Positions 53,012 through 62,705 of a DNA stretch of 64,000 bases are shown here, piece by piece (position 1 is the stretch's first letter; each line of letters begins with the position of its first letter). Location of the stretch: the NCBI GenBank assembly GCA_016286055.1, contig JAEERW010000004.1, positions 1-64,000 on the forward strand, read 5' to 3'. The DNA is from Bacteroidales bacterium. GTDB lineage: Bacteria > Bacteroidota > Bacteroidia > Bacteroidales > UBA3824. The translations under genes were made by a program, and so were the position numbers. The notes beneath the pieces were generated by a model, which was not told where the DNA came from, did no database searches, and was given only the letters and a program-made list of their open reading frames with translations.

Positions 53012-54241
53012 TTGCTTACACTATTAATAATAGTACTAACAGTATCGGCATTATCTGCGGCATTTTTCGCCGGTATCAAAACCGCTCTCACCGGCAGCGA
53101 CCGCCTTGTGCTCGACATCGACATAAAAAATGGCACTATACGTCAGGGCATAGTGTTTCGTCCTGCCGACAATATCGAACTGTGTATCACCTGTATGCGC
53201 ACAGGCGAAATTCTGTCGCAGTGTGTATTGGCTAGCACATTATTTATACTCTGTGGACGCCTCGAATTTAGCAACACAGGCAACTGTATATTTTTGGTGT
53301 CTTCGCTGATAGCAGCCGCAATATTGTGCAAGGCAGTGCCTACGGCTTTTTTTTCGCGTAATGCCAATCAGATGCTACGCACATTTGTCCCTCTCGCCGA
53401 CTTTATTTCAAATTTCCTCTACCCTGTGGTATATTTGGTGATGTTTCAGGTGATTTCGGCAAGCGGAAAAATCAAGGGACGCAACAGCGAAACCGAAGCA
53501 AGCAACATTTCGGAGCTGATTCCCACCACAGCATCCAAAACCGACGAGGAAGAGTACGACGACGGACGTCTGCAATTTCTCAAAAAAGCCCTAGATTTCA
53601 AGGAGATACGCATCCGCGAGTGCATTGTACCCCGCAACGAGATTGTGTCTGCCAACGTTACCGACTCTATCAAAACCCTCACCGATACGTTTGTGCTGAG
53701 CGGATATTCTAAAATAGTGATTTGCAACGGCAGTCTCGACCGTATAACAGGCTATGTCAATGCGTTAGACCTATTTAAAAATCCCAAGAGCATCAAGTCG
53801 ATAATAATTCCAGCCATAGAAGCCCCCGAAACCATGACCGCCGACAAACTTCTCAAACAGTTTGTAAAACGCCGCAAAAGCGTGGCTGTGGTTACCGACG
53901 AATACGGTGGAACAGCTGGAATGCTCACAGTTGAAGACATAATCGAAGAAATTACCGGCGAAATCGAAGACGAGCACGACATACAGGAACTTGTTGAACG
54001 TCAGATTGGCAAAAACGAATATGTTTTTTCGGGACGTTTGGAGATCGACTACATCAACGAAAAATACAAACTCCACCTGCCTAAGAGCGACGACTACGAA
54101 ACACTTGCAGGATACATACTTACGCTCAACAAGGACTTCCCAAAAAATGGCGACGAATTTACCGACAACGGTATCAAAATAAAAGTTTTGCAGGTGAAAA
54201 AACCGAAGATAAACACAGTAAGAATAACAGTAAAAGACTAA
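53012..54241 (+). CDS. CorC/HlyC-like CNNM-type membrane protein (GldE-like)
   Basis: The 409-residue protein has an N-terminal DUF21 membrane domain (helices ~1-25, 65-90, 95-115, 130-150), a CBS pair (~200-320, for example RECIVPRNEIVSANVTDSIK and FVKRRKSVAVVTDEYGGTAG) and a CorC_HlyC domain. It probably exports Mg2+ or acts in gliding/secretion-linked processes as GldE does. Start is a TTG. The family label is firm; the exact role is not. Confidence 0.8.
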   Translation: MLTLLIIVLTVSALSAAFFAGIKTALTGSDRLVLDIDIKNGTIRQGIVFRPADNIELCITCMRTGEILSQCVLASTLFILCGRLEFSNTGNCIFLVSSLIAAAILCKAVPTAFFSRNANQMLRTFVPLADFISNFLYPVVYLVMFQVISASGKIKGRNSETEASNISELIPTTASKTDEEEYDDGRLQFLKKALDFKEIRIRECIVPRNEIVSANVTDSIKTLTDTFVLSGYSKIVICNGSLDRITGYVNALDLFKNPKSIKSIIIPAIEAPETMTADKLLKQFVKRRKSVAVVTDEYGGTAGMLTVEDIIEEITGEIEDEHDIQELVERQIGKNEYVFSGRLEIDYINEKYKLHLPKSDDYETLAGYILTLNKDFPKNGDEFTDNGIKIKVLQVKKPKINTVRITVKD

Positions 54242-54243
54242 AA

Positions 54244-55011
54244 ATGAATATAATACACCTCAGCATAATAGATTCTACCAACGACGAGGCACAACGCCGA
54301 ATAGCGCAAGACCGCGAAGCCACCAACGATTTTGTTATCCGTGCCGATTTTCAAACCGACGGACGTGGCCAGCGTGGCAACATTTGGGAGAGCGAAAGCC
54401 GCAAAAACCTGATGTTCAGTTACGTGTTTTACCCAAAAGAACTAGCTGTAAATCACCAGTTTATGCTGTCGCAAGCTACTGCCTCCGCAGTTGCCGAGTA
54501 TTTTGAAAGCCGCAATATTCCCGACGTATCTATCAAATGGCCAAACGACATTTACACGGGAATGCAAAAAATCTGCGGTATGCTTATCGAAAACTCTGTT
54601 TCGGGGAAGTTTATCAGAACCAGTGTGTTAGGTATCGGCATAAATGTAAATCAAGAGTCATTTCCCGAAAACCTGCCGAATCCAGTGTCGATGAAAATAA
54701 TTACAGGCTTGGAATACAATCTCGATAAGGAGTTGGACGTTTTTTTGGAAATATTGCAAAAAAATCTCGCACATATTCAAAACGGAGAAAGTGATATTCT
54801 CCGCCAAAACTATATGAAACGCCTTCTGGGATTAAACAAGACATTGGTATACAATTCGCAAGGCACAATTTTTAAAGGAATAATCCGCGACATCAACCCG
54901 TTTGGATTTATCACCATAGAAAACGAGCAGACCAGAGAATCAAAACAATACAATTTTAAAGAGGTGGAACTGATTATTCCCGAACAACAAAAGTATACAA
55001 CATTAAAATGA
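54244..55011 (+). CDS. birA: Biotin-[acetyl-CoA-carboxylase] ligase
   Basis: The 255-residue ligase has IDSTNDEAQRRIAQD, FQTDGRGQRGNIWESE and SIKWPNDIYTGMQKICGMLI, all canonical for BirA. It lacks a DNA-binding N-terminal domain, so it is not an Escherichia-type repressor. It is 2 nt after the CNNM gene and overlaps the next gene by 4 nt. Confidence 0.92.
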   Translation: MNIIHLSIIDSTNDEAQRRIAQDREATNDFVIRADFQTDGRGQRGNIWESESRKNLMFSYVFYPKELAVNHQFMLSQATASAVAEYFESRNIPDVSIKWPNDIYTGMQKICGMLIENSVSGKFIRTSVLGIGINVNQESFPENLPNPVSMKIITGLEYNLDKELDVFLEILQKNLAHIQNGESDILRQNYMKRLLGLNKTLVYNSQGTIFKGIIRDINPFGFITIENEQTRESKQYNFKEVELIIPEQQKYTTLK

Positions 55012-58000
55012 TGAATATCAAACATATAGCCGCACTACTATTGATATTTGCCTCGTTTGCGGCACAGGCGCAGTTTTACAATGGTCATCAGATGAATTTC
55101 GGACAGAACCGCGTACAGTACAGCGAGTTTCAATGGATGTACTACCGCTATCCGCAGTTCGATACATATTATTACCAACAAGGAAAAGACCTTGCCCAAT
55201 TTGTCTGCGACCGTGCCCAAGAGGTGATTCCAGAAATGGAAAAATTCTTTGGCAAAAAAATGCAAAAGCGTATCATTTTTATTGTCTACAACCGACTTAC
55301 AGAATTCCGCCAAAGCAACATAGGATTGCAGACTCAAGACGTATCTTCTAACCTCGGTGGCACAACCAAAATAATAGACAACAAGGTTTTTCTATATTTC
55401 GACGGCGACCACATCAAATTCGACGAACAGATCCGCGAGGCTGTGGCATCTGTACTTATGACATCCAGCCTTTATGGAACAGGACTTAAAAACAAAGTGG
55501 CAAATTCTGCTGTGATTTCGCTTCCTGAATGGTATAGCAGAGGACTAACTGCCTACGCTTCGATCAAATGGAATTCCGATATTGAAGATATTATCCGCGA
55601 CGGTTTTGAAAGCAAAAAATACAAAAAAATCAACCATCTGCGAGGCGACGACGCAAAATATGCCGGTTATTCGTTGTGGCACTATATAACTATTGCTTAC
55701 GGTCGCGATGCCATTCCTAACATCATCTACTTGACTGGCATCAACAAAAACCTCAACAACGCTATTGCGCAGGCGTTGGGCAAATCCATCAAAAAACTTT
55801 CGCCCGAATGGAAAGAGTTTTACTCCGAAAAATTTGCTATCAACAAGCCCGACAACCCGATTCCGCTCTCCGACACTATCATAAAAAAACCAAAAAGAAA
55901 CACGGTGTACGACCATCCAACCACTTCGCCCGATGGCAAATACACATTCTACACCACCAACTGTATGGGCAAGTACAAAATATACCTGCGCGACAACACC
56001 ACCGAAGAATTCACAAAACTTCTGCGCCGCGAACAAAAATTGGAACAAATCACCGACTACTCCTACCCCATTGCGGCTTGGCATCCCACATCTAAAATCC
56101 TCAGTTTTATTATTGAGGAACGTGGATATGTATTTCTTTATCAATACAATACCGACTCCAAAACATTAAACCGCAAAATGCTGCCCAGGTTCGACAAAGT
56201 ATACTCTATGGACTATGCTCCCGACGGACTGAATATGGTGATGAGCGTGCAACTCTCTGGTATGCGCGATATTGTCTATTTCAACGTGGCATCTGGCACA
56301 TTTGAAAACATCACCCAAGACCTTGCCGACGACATCGACCCCAAATTTGCTGGTCCTAAGAAAATCGTCTTCGCATCCAACCGTCTCAGCGACACACTCG
56401 TGGCTGAAAAACCCGACCAGCACCAACCATTTGGACGCACTTACGATATTTTTGAATACAATCTCGGAAGCAAGAATCCTGTTCTAAGGCGCATTACATC
56501 AACACCTTACGAAAACGAAACCGCACCACACGAAATTTCATCTGGCTCGTACACATATATCAGCGACAAAAACGGTATCAAAAACCAGTACGCATCGGTA
56601 TTTGACAGCACCATCATAGCCATCGATACAATTGTACATTACAGATATACAAATAGTTACAAAGCCACTTCAAACTATGGCAGAAACATTCTAAGCTTCA
56701 ATGCCAACACCAAAAACAAAAAGGCCGACAAAGTACTGCGCTTCAAAGACCGTTACTATATGTTTGACAACACTATTCAGCCTTCCACAGCCGACATTCC
56801 CCAGCCGTTGCCAATCACATATTTCAAAGCACGAGACAACCGCCGTCAGCTGCGTCAAGACAGCCTTGCGACTGTTCGCAAACAAAAAGCCATCCGCGAC
56901 CGCCAAATTGCCGACAGCATAGCCGCCAATCCCCCAAAGGAATGGATTCATCCCGACAGCCTCAAATACGACATCACAAACTACACTTTTGAAGAGGAAC
57001 GTCCTCTTGCTCAACAGCTTACTTTCTATCACGAGGACTTAAAAGAACGACACAAAAACGAAGCCGCTGTACGTCCTCACCAAAGAATGTATTTTACAAA
57101 TTTCTATATCGACTACCTTGTAAGCCAAATAGATTTCAGCGGCAAAAACCAAAGCTATCAAGCATTTACAGGCGGTCCATATTACTTCAACCCGGGTGCA
57201 AGCGCATATTTCAAAATAGGTATCAAAGACCTCTTTGAAGACTACCGGCTCACAGCAGGTATCAATATCGGCGGCAATTTCGATAGTTACGATTTCTATC
57301 TCTCGTTTGAAGACCTCAAACACCGCCTCGACAAGGAGTACATATTCCACCGCAGCACTTTCCGCAATATCTACGACTATTACGCCACCAAGGTAATCAC
57401 CAACGAAGGCTTGTTTATAGCAAGCTATCCGTTTAACCAAACCTCGGCTGTAAAAGGTACTCTCGGACTGCGTTACGACCAGGCACAATACCTTGTAACC
57501 GACTATCAATATTTAGAGCAAAAACCTCAGTACCAAGTGTTTGCCAAAGCCAAATTAGAATACAACTTTGACAATACCCGCAGCCTCGGCACCAACACAC
57601 CCTCTGGGTTAAGAGCTAAAGCGTGGAGCGAACTTTACCAACAGGTGGAGGGCAACTACGACATTATTTCGTCGTGGGGATTCGACGTTAGATACTATCA
57701 GAAGATACACCGCAGCCTGATTTTTGCATCGCGACTTGCCGGAGCTACATCGTTTGGTTCTGGAAAAATCATCTACTACCTCGGTGCCGTAGACAATTGG
57801 ACCAAATTCAAAACCGATGGAATGTTTGACCAGTCGATACAAATAGACCAAACAGAAAACTATATCTATCAGGCAGTTGCCACCAACATGCGCGGTTTTA
57901 TCCAAAACTGCCGCAATGGCAACTCGTTTACTGTACTCAACAACGAGATCCGTTGGCCTGTGTTCCGCTATTTGGCTAATCGCCCCATCAACTCAAAATT

Positions 58001-58280
58001 ACTCAACGACTTCCAACTGGTAGGATTCTTCGACGCAGGATCGGCCTGGACAGGAGTTATACCTTTCAAAGATAAAAACGCCTACGATAAATACGAGCTT
58101 CAAAACGGTCCTATTACTATGACCATCGATGTAGACCGTCCTTCAATTGTAGCAGGCTACGGATTCGGATTTCGCACTTCGCTCTTGGGATATTTTCTCC
58201 GTTTTGACTGGGCTTGGGGAGTTGAGGGTCATGTAATTATGCCACGCGTTTTCTATTTCTCGCTCGGTTTAGATTTCTAA
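55008..58280 (+). CDS. Large PD40 / beta-barrel outer-membrane protein
   Basis: The 1090-residue product has a signal peptide ending FAAQAQ, an N-terminal region like the peptidase-MA fold (~60-270) in which the HExxH metal site appears replaced by DEQIREAVAS, a TolB-like WD40/PD40 propeller (~300-560), a Lys/Arg-rich linker, and a C-terminal ~390-residue barrel like BamA/surface antigen, ending in a LGLDF strand. It overlaps birA by 4 nt. Such proteins are Bacteroidetes-specific; its job is not known. Confidence 0.75.
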   Translation: MMNIKHIAALLLIFASFAAQAQFYNGHQMNFGQNRVQYSEFQWMYYRYPQFDTYYYQQGKDLAQFVCDRAQEVIPEMEKFFGKKMQKRIIFIVYNRLTEFRQSNIGLQTQDVSSNLGGTTKIIDNKVFLYFDGDHIKFDEQIREAVASVLMTSSLYGTGLKNKVANSAVISLPEWYSRGLTAYASIKWNSDIEDIIRDGFESKKYKKINHLRGDDAKYAGYSLWHYITIAYGRDAIPNIIYLTGINKNLNNAIAQALGKSIKKLSPEWKEFYSEKFAINKPDNPIPLSDTIIKKPKRNTVYDHPTTSPDGKYTFYTTNCMGKYKIYLRDNTTEEFTKLLRREQKLEQITDYSYPIAAWHPTSKILSFIIEERGYVFLYQYNTDSKTLNRKMLPRFDKVYSMDYAPDGLNMVMSVQLSGMRDIVYFNVASGTFENITQDLADDIDPKFAGPKKIVFASNRLSDTLVAEKPDQHQPFGRTYDIFEYNLGSKNPVLRRITSTPYENETAPHEISSGSYTYISDKNGIKNQYASVFDSTIIAIDTIVHYRYTNSYKATSNYGRNILSFNANTKNKKADKVLRFKDRYYMFDNTIQPSTADIPQPLPITYFKARDNRRQLRQDSLATVRKQKAIRDRQIADSIAANPPKEWIHPDSLKYDITNYTFEEERPLAQQLTFYHEDLKERHKNEAAVRPHQRMYFTNFYIDYLVSQIDFSGKNQSYQAFTGGPYYFNPGASAYFKIGIKDLFEDYRLTAGINIGGNFDSYDFYLSFEDLKHRLDKEYIFHRSTFRNIYDYYATKVITNEGLFIASYPFNQTSAVKGTLGLRYDQAQYLVTDYQYLEQKPQYQVFAKAKLEYNFDNTRSLGTNTPSGLRAKAWSELYQQVEGNYDIISSWGFDVRYYQKIHRSLIFASRLAGATSFGSGKIIYYLGAVDNWTKFKTDGMFDQSIQIDQTENYIYQAVATNMRGFIQNCRNGNSFTVLNNEIRWPVFRYLANRPINSKLLNDFQLVGFFDAGSAWTGVIPFKDKNAYDKYELQNGPITMTIDVDRPSIVAGYGFGFRTSLLGYFLRFDWAWGVEGHVIMPRVFYFSLGLDF

Positions 58281-58291
58281 TTTTGTAAATA

Positions 58292-59713
58292 ATGCAACAC
58301 CTTTATTTAATAGCCACATTAGCTATTCCGTTATTTTTAGCAACATGCACCCAAAAAGGAGAGCAATCAGCCACCAAAACACGCACTTTTATGCAGATAA
58401 CCGCCGCCGTCAACGATCCGGCACACAAGATTTCAAACATGTTTGACGATATGAAATATACAGCATTCGCACCCGACGAGATGCGCACCTACGACCTAAA
58501 AATCTCACAATCAACTATTTCGAGTATAAAATTCACGCCAGCCAAACGCCGTGGATACAGCACCGACTTTACCCTCTTTGTTAAAATTGCAGGCCAGTAT
58601 TACAAATGCACCGGCAACAATCCCGAACTCAACATAAAGCCAGTTTCTACTGACTCACTGTCGTTTGTAATTGTAAGCAACGTAAAAGACCGCCGAGCCG
58701 AATTTGTCAAAGACTCCCTTTCTTCGGTAGCCATCAGCACCGCTGAGCCGCGCCACATACACGCCATAGAACGTATCGACATCTACAACAACGACATTTT
58801 GCTCAACGACTCCGCACAAGTTACCGTCTCCGAAGCCGACTCACAAACAGGCAACCTACATCGCTCATTTGCCGACAATTACAAGAGCTATCTCTTCGGC
58901 GCTCTTGCCGACAAAATCCTTAGCATCACAAACAATGGTTTCAAAGCCTCATGGGTGATTCGCAGCAACGGCATCGCAGCATTTTTTACCGAGGGCAAAC
59001 GCTATTTTGAAGGCACAGTAGAAAACCGCAACGGACGCAACTTTTTACACATTACAAATGCGATAGGCTTTACGCCTCCTTCAGAGGTAGAACTCCGCAT
59101 AGTGGCAAACAACTTGGTGATTCCGCAGATGAAACTTGCATTGCCTTTCGATGGTTGCGATGCCGATTTCATCAATCTGAAACTATTCCCCGAATTGTTT
59201 AGATTCGACATCCGCTATGCCACCCAAAACAATTTCACACACTCAGTACTTTACGAAGAGCCATTCTGCTACATGCGCTACGCACCCGCCCGCGACCTTA
59301 TAAAAATAGCGCAAGATTTCTTAGAAAAAGGTTACAAAATAAAAATTTTCGACGGCTACCGACCGCACTCAATTCAATATGCAATGTGGAAAATTATACC
59401 CAATCCCAATTTTCTTTCCGACCCGTCGAAAGGTTCTATCCACAATCGTGGCGGTGCTGTTGACCTTACACTTACCGACCTCGACGGCAAAGATTTAGAC
59501 ATGGGCACCGATTTCGACCATTGCGGTTTTGAGGCATATATGACCAATCTCAACCTGCCCTCTGAGGTGATAGCCAACCGCACACTGCTAAAAGAGGTTA
59601 TGGAGAAACACGGCTTCCGTGGCATCCGCACCGAATGGTGGCATTTTAGCCACCTGTCGGCATTTTCATATCCGTTGGCAAATATTCGGCTTAAAGAGTT
59701 TATTGAAAAGTAG
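58292..59713 (+). CDS. VanX-type D-alanyl-D-alanine dipeptidase lipoprotein
   Basis: The 473-residue protein has a lipobox at FLATC (Cys19), an unrecognised N-terminal ~260 residues, and a C-terminal M15D dipeptidase: FDGYRPHSIQYAMW, the metal motif SIHNRGGAVDLTL (SxHxxGxAxD) and EWWHFSH. It would hydrolyse D-Ala-D-Ala in the periplasm for recycling; a vancomycin resistance role is not implied by the neighbours. It lies 11 nt after the large barrel gene. Confidence 0.85.
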   Translation: MQHLYLIATLAIPLFLATCTQKGEQSATKTRTFMQITAAVNDPAHKISNMFDDMKYTAFAPDEMRTYDLKISQSTISSIKFTPAKRRGYSTDFTLFVKIAGQYYKCTGNNPELNIKPVSTDSLSFVIVSNVKDRRAEFVKDSLSSVAISTAEPRHIHAIERIDIYNNDILLNDSAQVTVSEADSQTGNLHRSFADNYKSYLFGALADKILSITNNGFKASWVIRSNGIAAFFTEGKRYFEGTVENRNGRNFLHITNAIGFTPPSEVELRIVANNLVIPQMKLALPFDGCDADFINLKLFPELFRFDIRYATQNNFTHSVLYEEPFCYMRYAPARDLIKIAQDFLEKGYKIKIFDGYRPHSIQYAMWKIIPNPNFLSDPSKGSIHNRGGAVDLTLTDLDGKDLDMGTDFDHCGFEAYMTNLNLPSEVIANRTLLKEVMEKHGFRGIRTEWWHFSHLSAFSYPLANIRLKEFIEK

Positions 59714-59855
59714 AATTGAAATTTGACAAAGAAAATTTTGGCAAATAAATCTTTTTTTTGGAACTTTACGTGTGAAATCGGGCATTTTGCAATTTTACAA
59801 GCCAAAATGTCGCCGATAGTTTTAATACAACAGTTATTTTAATCAAAACAGACCT

Positions 59856-60356
59856 ATGAAATTTACTGCTTTAGCCGACCGCACAGAGTATTTTTTGCGT
59901 AGATTATCGAAACGTGCCAAATCGTGGTTGGTGTTGGCTGTGTGGGCAGCCGCTATACTAATGCTTCTCTTTGGCACCCTATGGATATACAACAGCATAA
60001 AGTTTAACCGCGAACGTGCCGAATACGAACGCAAACTGCAAACATCGCAGCAAAACTACTACACCCAAACAGTAGAAAACGCCAACCTTGAAAAACGTCT
60101 CCAAGACATGAACCTCCGCCTTGCACAAACCATCGGCTCTATGGTGGAGCTCCAAACCATGCTCAACCAGATCAACAGCGAAAAAGCCAACCTCGAAGAG
60201 GTGAAACTTCAACTTGAAACCGGCTTAAAAAGCACCCGCACACAGTTAGACAAAGTTCAAAAATCGGTCAACAACCTTATCGACAGCCGTTCGCACACCA
60301 TCACCACCACCGAAGAAAACGTAATCCACGATTCGGAATGTGAAAACTGCCCGTGA
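59856..60356 (+). CDS. Membrane-anchored coiled-coil protein
   Basis: The 166-residue protein has one transmembrane helix (~24-44, SWLVLAVWAAAILMLLFGTL), then a long coiled coil (~50-145) and a tail ending in CENCP. No family is recognised. It could scaffold envelope or division machinery. The 142-bp gap before it has no clear promoter. Confidence 0.65.
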   Translation: MKFTALADRTEYFLRRLSKRAKSWLVLAVWAAAILMLLFGTLWIYNSIKFNRERAEYERKLQTSQQNYYTQTVENANLEKRLQDMNLRLAQTIGSMVELQTMLNQINSEKANLEEVKLQLETGLKSTRTQLDKVQKSVNNLIDSRSHTITTTEENVIHDSECENCP

Positions 60357-60390
60357 TGCAATTACACAATCTCAAAAAATTTTACAAATA

Positions 60391-60423
60391 TTTGTTTCGC
60401 ATATTAATAATTGTATATATTTG
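60391..60423 (+). promoter_or_regulatory. Promoter of the DUF2795 gene
   Basis: TTTG at 60391-60394, a 21-nt spacer and a perfect TATATTTG at 60416-60423, about 52 nt before the ATG. Confidence 0.7.
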
Positions 60424-60474
60424 CAACTTTTTTTGAAAAACGGCAGTTATAACATAAAACTAAAATAAAACACT

Positions 60475-60696
60475 ATGTATTGGACACTTGAATTAGCCAC
60501 TAAATTGGAAGACGCTCCGTGGCCGGCAACCAAAGACGAACTTATCGACTATGCTCAGCGTTCGGGCGCACCGCTCGAACTTATTGAAAACCTTCAAGAA
60601 ATCGACGACGACGGCGAAATTTACGAAGGCATAGAGGATATCTGGCCCGACTACCCGAGCAAAGACGACTTCTTCTTCAACGAGGACGAATACTAA
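60475..60696 (+). CDS. DUF2795 small acidic protein
   Basis: The 73-residue product (MYWTLELATKLEDAPWPATK, then PLELIENLQEIDDDGEIYEG) is a conserved DUF2795 member found across Bacteroidetes. Function unknown. It has its own strong promoter and a near-perfect terminator, indicating an autonomous, highly expressed single gene. Confidence 0.85.
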   Translation: MYWTLELATKLEDAPWPATKDELIDYAQRSGAPLELIENLQEIDDDGEIYEGIEDIWPDYPSKDDFFFNEDEY

Positions 60697-60708
60697 CCCC
60701 CATACCAC

Positions 60709-60749
60709 ACAAAAACGCCGCGCAAACATAGTTTGCGCGGCGTTTTTGT
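60709..60749. terminator. Very strong bidirectional terminator
   Basis: A 19-bp perfect stem containing AAAAACGCCGCGCAAAC and its complement closes an ATA loop. A- and T-tracts flank it, so it also serves the convergent LysM gene. Confidence 0.92.
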
Positions 60750-60766
60750 ATAAGGTAACTATCTCA

Positions 60767-62605
60767 CTACTTAGCCTCTTCTATGCTGAAATCCTTGCCG
60801 TATCTCAGCACAAATGTTGACTGGTTTTCAAATCCACCAACGGGAGAAACTCGCTGAAAATCAAACTTATATACAAGTCCACGTTCGTTGTCGTCTTCAC
60901 AAAAACAGAAGTATTTGCCATGCTTGTATAGTTTTGTAATAAAGCATTTTGCAATATCGTAACCACTGAAGCCATAAATACCGGGCTCGGTGTTGAATTT
61001 ATCACGAAATTCTGAAACAAACAACTTAACGGCTGGATTGTTATAATCGGTAAAATTGTTGGAACGGTAGCAGAAATTCATGCTTTGGAGAAACTCTACG
61101 TCGATGTTGATGTATTTTTCCCAACTCTGCGAACCAAAAAGCACCACCTTATATTTATTTGTCTTCACTACGGTGGCAAGTTGGTTTACCACATTGGTGA
61201 TAAACACCTCGTCGTTGCTCGGAATCAGAAGCACATTGGTGTTAGCAGCGCTCATAGCCTCCTGCACACGGGCAATTCCTCCGCTCTTGTAGTTTATCTC
61301 CTTAAAAATCATATCAGGAACATTCTTGTCGGAGAAATAACTGCGGGTAAGGTTGTCGCGGTAAAGTTTTGTCATATCCACCTCAGCAGCCGAACCATTG
61401 TGAACCACAATCACAGTAGCATTGGTGAGGTCGGCAAAATAGTCGGCAGTCTGCGCTATTGATGTGGCAGTAGATGGCGAAAATTGATAAAGATAAGGAT
61501 TGTTGTTGAGAAGGTCGTTCTTTTGTGCAAATGGCGACACCAAGGTAATTTGGTTTTCGGTAGAGAATCTTGCTGCCCTAACCACATTGTCGGTGTAGAG
61601 AGGACCAATAATAAGATCCATTTTTTTCATCTCAGGAGCACTGAGAATACGATCTGTAGTGGCAAAACTATTTTCAGTGTCGTAAACATTGAGCGATACA
61701 TTTATGCCTTTTTGCTGCATCTCCTTAACAGCAAGAAGAACACCCTCGTAAAACTCAAAAATTCTCTCACTGTTTTTGTAAAGTTGCTCCCTTTCGGGAT
61801 CGGCCTTCACTTTTTCGCTTTGCAAAGCATTGTTGTTGAGGTACAATGGCAACAGCAAAGCCACTTTTAAGGTGGTGTTTTTGTTGTATCGATAGCCGTC
61901 GCAAGGCACATAGTCAGAGTTTCGCATAGCACGGTCTTTAACTATGTTGTTGTCGGCATCCTGCTCAGGACCGGGGTTAAACGCAACATCCTCAGGCACA
62001 ATAGTACGAGGAAATCTGATTATAGTGCCCTGCGGAATACCATTTTTGAGTCCCGGGTTATACTTTACTATATCATCAATGCTAATAGAATAACGTTCCG
62101 ACAATGAATACAAAGTTTCGTTTTGACGGGCGGTATGGTACACAAACTCAGCATCCTGACGGTCGGGCTTGCCAGGGTTCCCTTTGGGAATTTTCAGCAC
62201 CGTGCCGGTTTTGAGACCATTCTTGGTGTCGGGATTGTATTGAAAAATGTCTTCTTGCGACACGCCATACTGCTTGCAGATGGAATAGAGTGTCTGTTTT
62301 TTCTCAACTGTATGATACACAAACTGTTGTGTATATCCAGGAGTTTGATTAGAGCCGATAACAGGAATTTTTAGGCTTGTTCCAGCAGATATTTTGCCGC
62401 CGAGTGCCTTGTTTTCCATATTGATTTCCTGCACCGTTACGCCGTACGCTTTGGCTATTGCCTCCATTGTTTCGCCCTCGCGAACGGTGTGTAGATAGTA
62501 TTTTGTACCAAATATCTGTACAAAGATGTCTGATTTTTTAACCTGCTGTGCCTGCACTATACCGCAGCACATAACTGTCAAGAGTAGTATTAATAATTTT
62601 TTCAC
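60767..62605 (-). CDS. LysM-repeat protein with periplasmic ligand-binding domain
   Basis: The 612-residue product has a signal peptide ending GIVQAQ, three LysM domains (~33-80, 92-140, 155-200; for example EGETMEAIAKAYGVTVQEIN and EKKQTLYSICKQYGVSQEDI) and a C-terminal Leu/Ile/Val-binding-protein-like domain (~240-600, with DLIIGPLYTDNVVRAARFST). It probably binds peptidoglycan and a ligand of unknown nature in the periplasm. Common in Bacteroidales. Confidence 0.85.
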   Translation of the reverse strand: MKKLLILLLTVMCCGIVQAQQVKKSDIFVQIFGTKYYLHTVREGETMEAIAKAYGVTVQEINMENKALGGKISAGTSLKIPVIGSNQTPGYTQQFVYHTVEKKQTLYSICKQYGVSQEDIFQYNPDTKNGLKTGTVLKIPKGNPGKPDRQDAEFVYHTARQNETLYSLSERYSISIDDIVKYNPGLKNGIPQGTIIRFPRTIVPEDVAFNPGPEQDADNNIVKDRAMRNSDYVPCDGYRYNKNTTLKVALLLPLYLNNNALQSEKVKADPEREQLYKNSERIFEFYEGVLLAVKEMQQKGINVSLNVYDTENSFATTDRILSAPEMKKMDLIIGPLYTDNVVRAARFSTENQITLVSPFAQKNDLLNNNPYLYQFSPSTATSIAQTADYFADLTNATVIVVHNGSAAEVDMTKLYRDNLTRSYFSDKNVPDMIFKEINYKSGGIARVQEAMSAANTNVLLIPSNDEVFITNVVNQLATVVKTNKYKVVLFGSQSWEKYINIDVEFLQSMNFCYRSNNFTDYNNPAVKLFVSEFRDKFNTEPGIYGFSGYDIAKCFITKLYKHGKYFCFCEDDNERGLVYKFDFQRVSPVGGFENQSTFVLRYGKDFSIEEAK

Positions 62606-62666
62606 TGTAATATTAAGTTAAATAATGCAAATTTAGCAAAACAGGCGCAATTTCGAAAAAAACAAT

Positions 62667-62674
62667 TACTTTTG
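62667..62674 (+). promoter_or_regulatory. -7 box for the protease gene
   Basis: A perfect TACTTTTG followed by CAATTG, 31 nt before the ATG. The -33 box is unclear. Confidence 0.5.
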
Positions 62675-62705
62675 CAATTGCAACTCCGTTTTATTTTGCA
62701 AAATT

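Noticed and set aside
58292..59713. Vancomycin-resistance operon
   Set aside because: Only a VanX-like domain is present; no vanH, vanA or regulatory genes are near.
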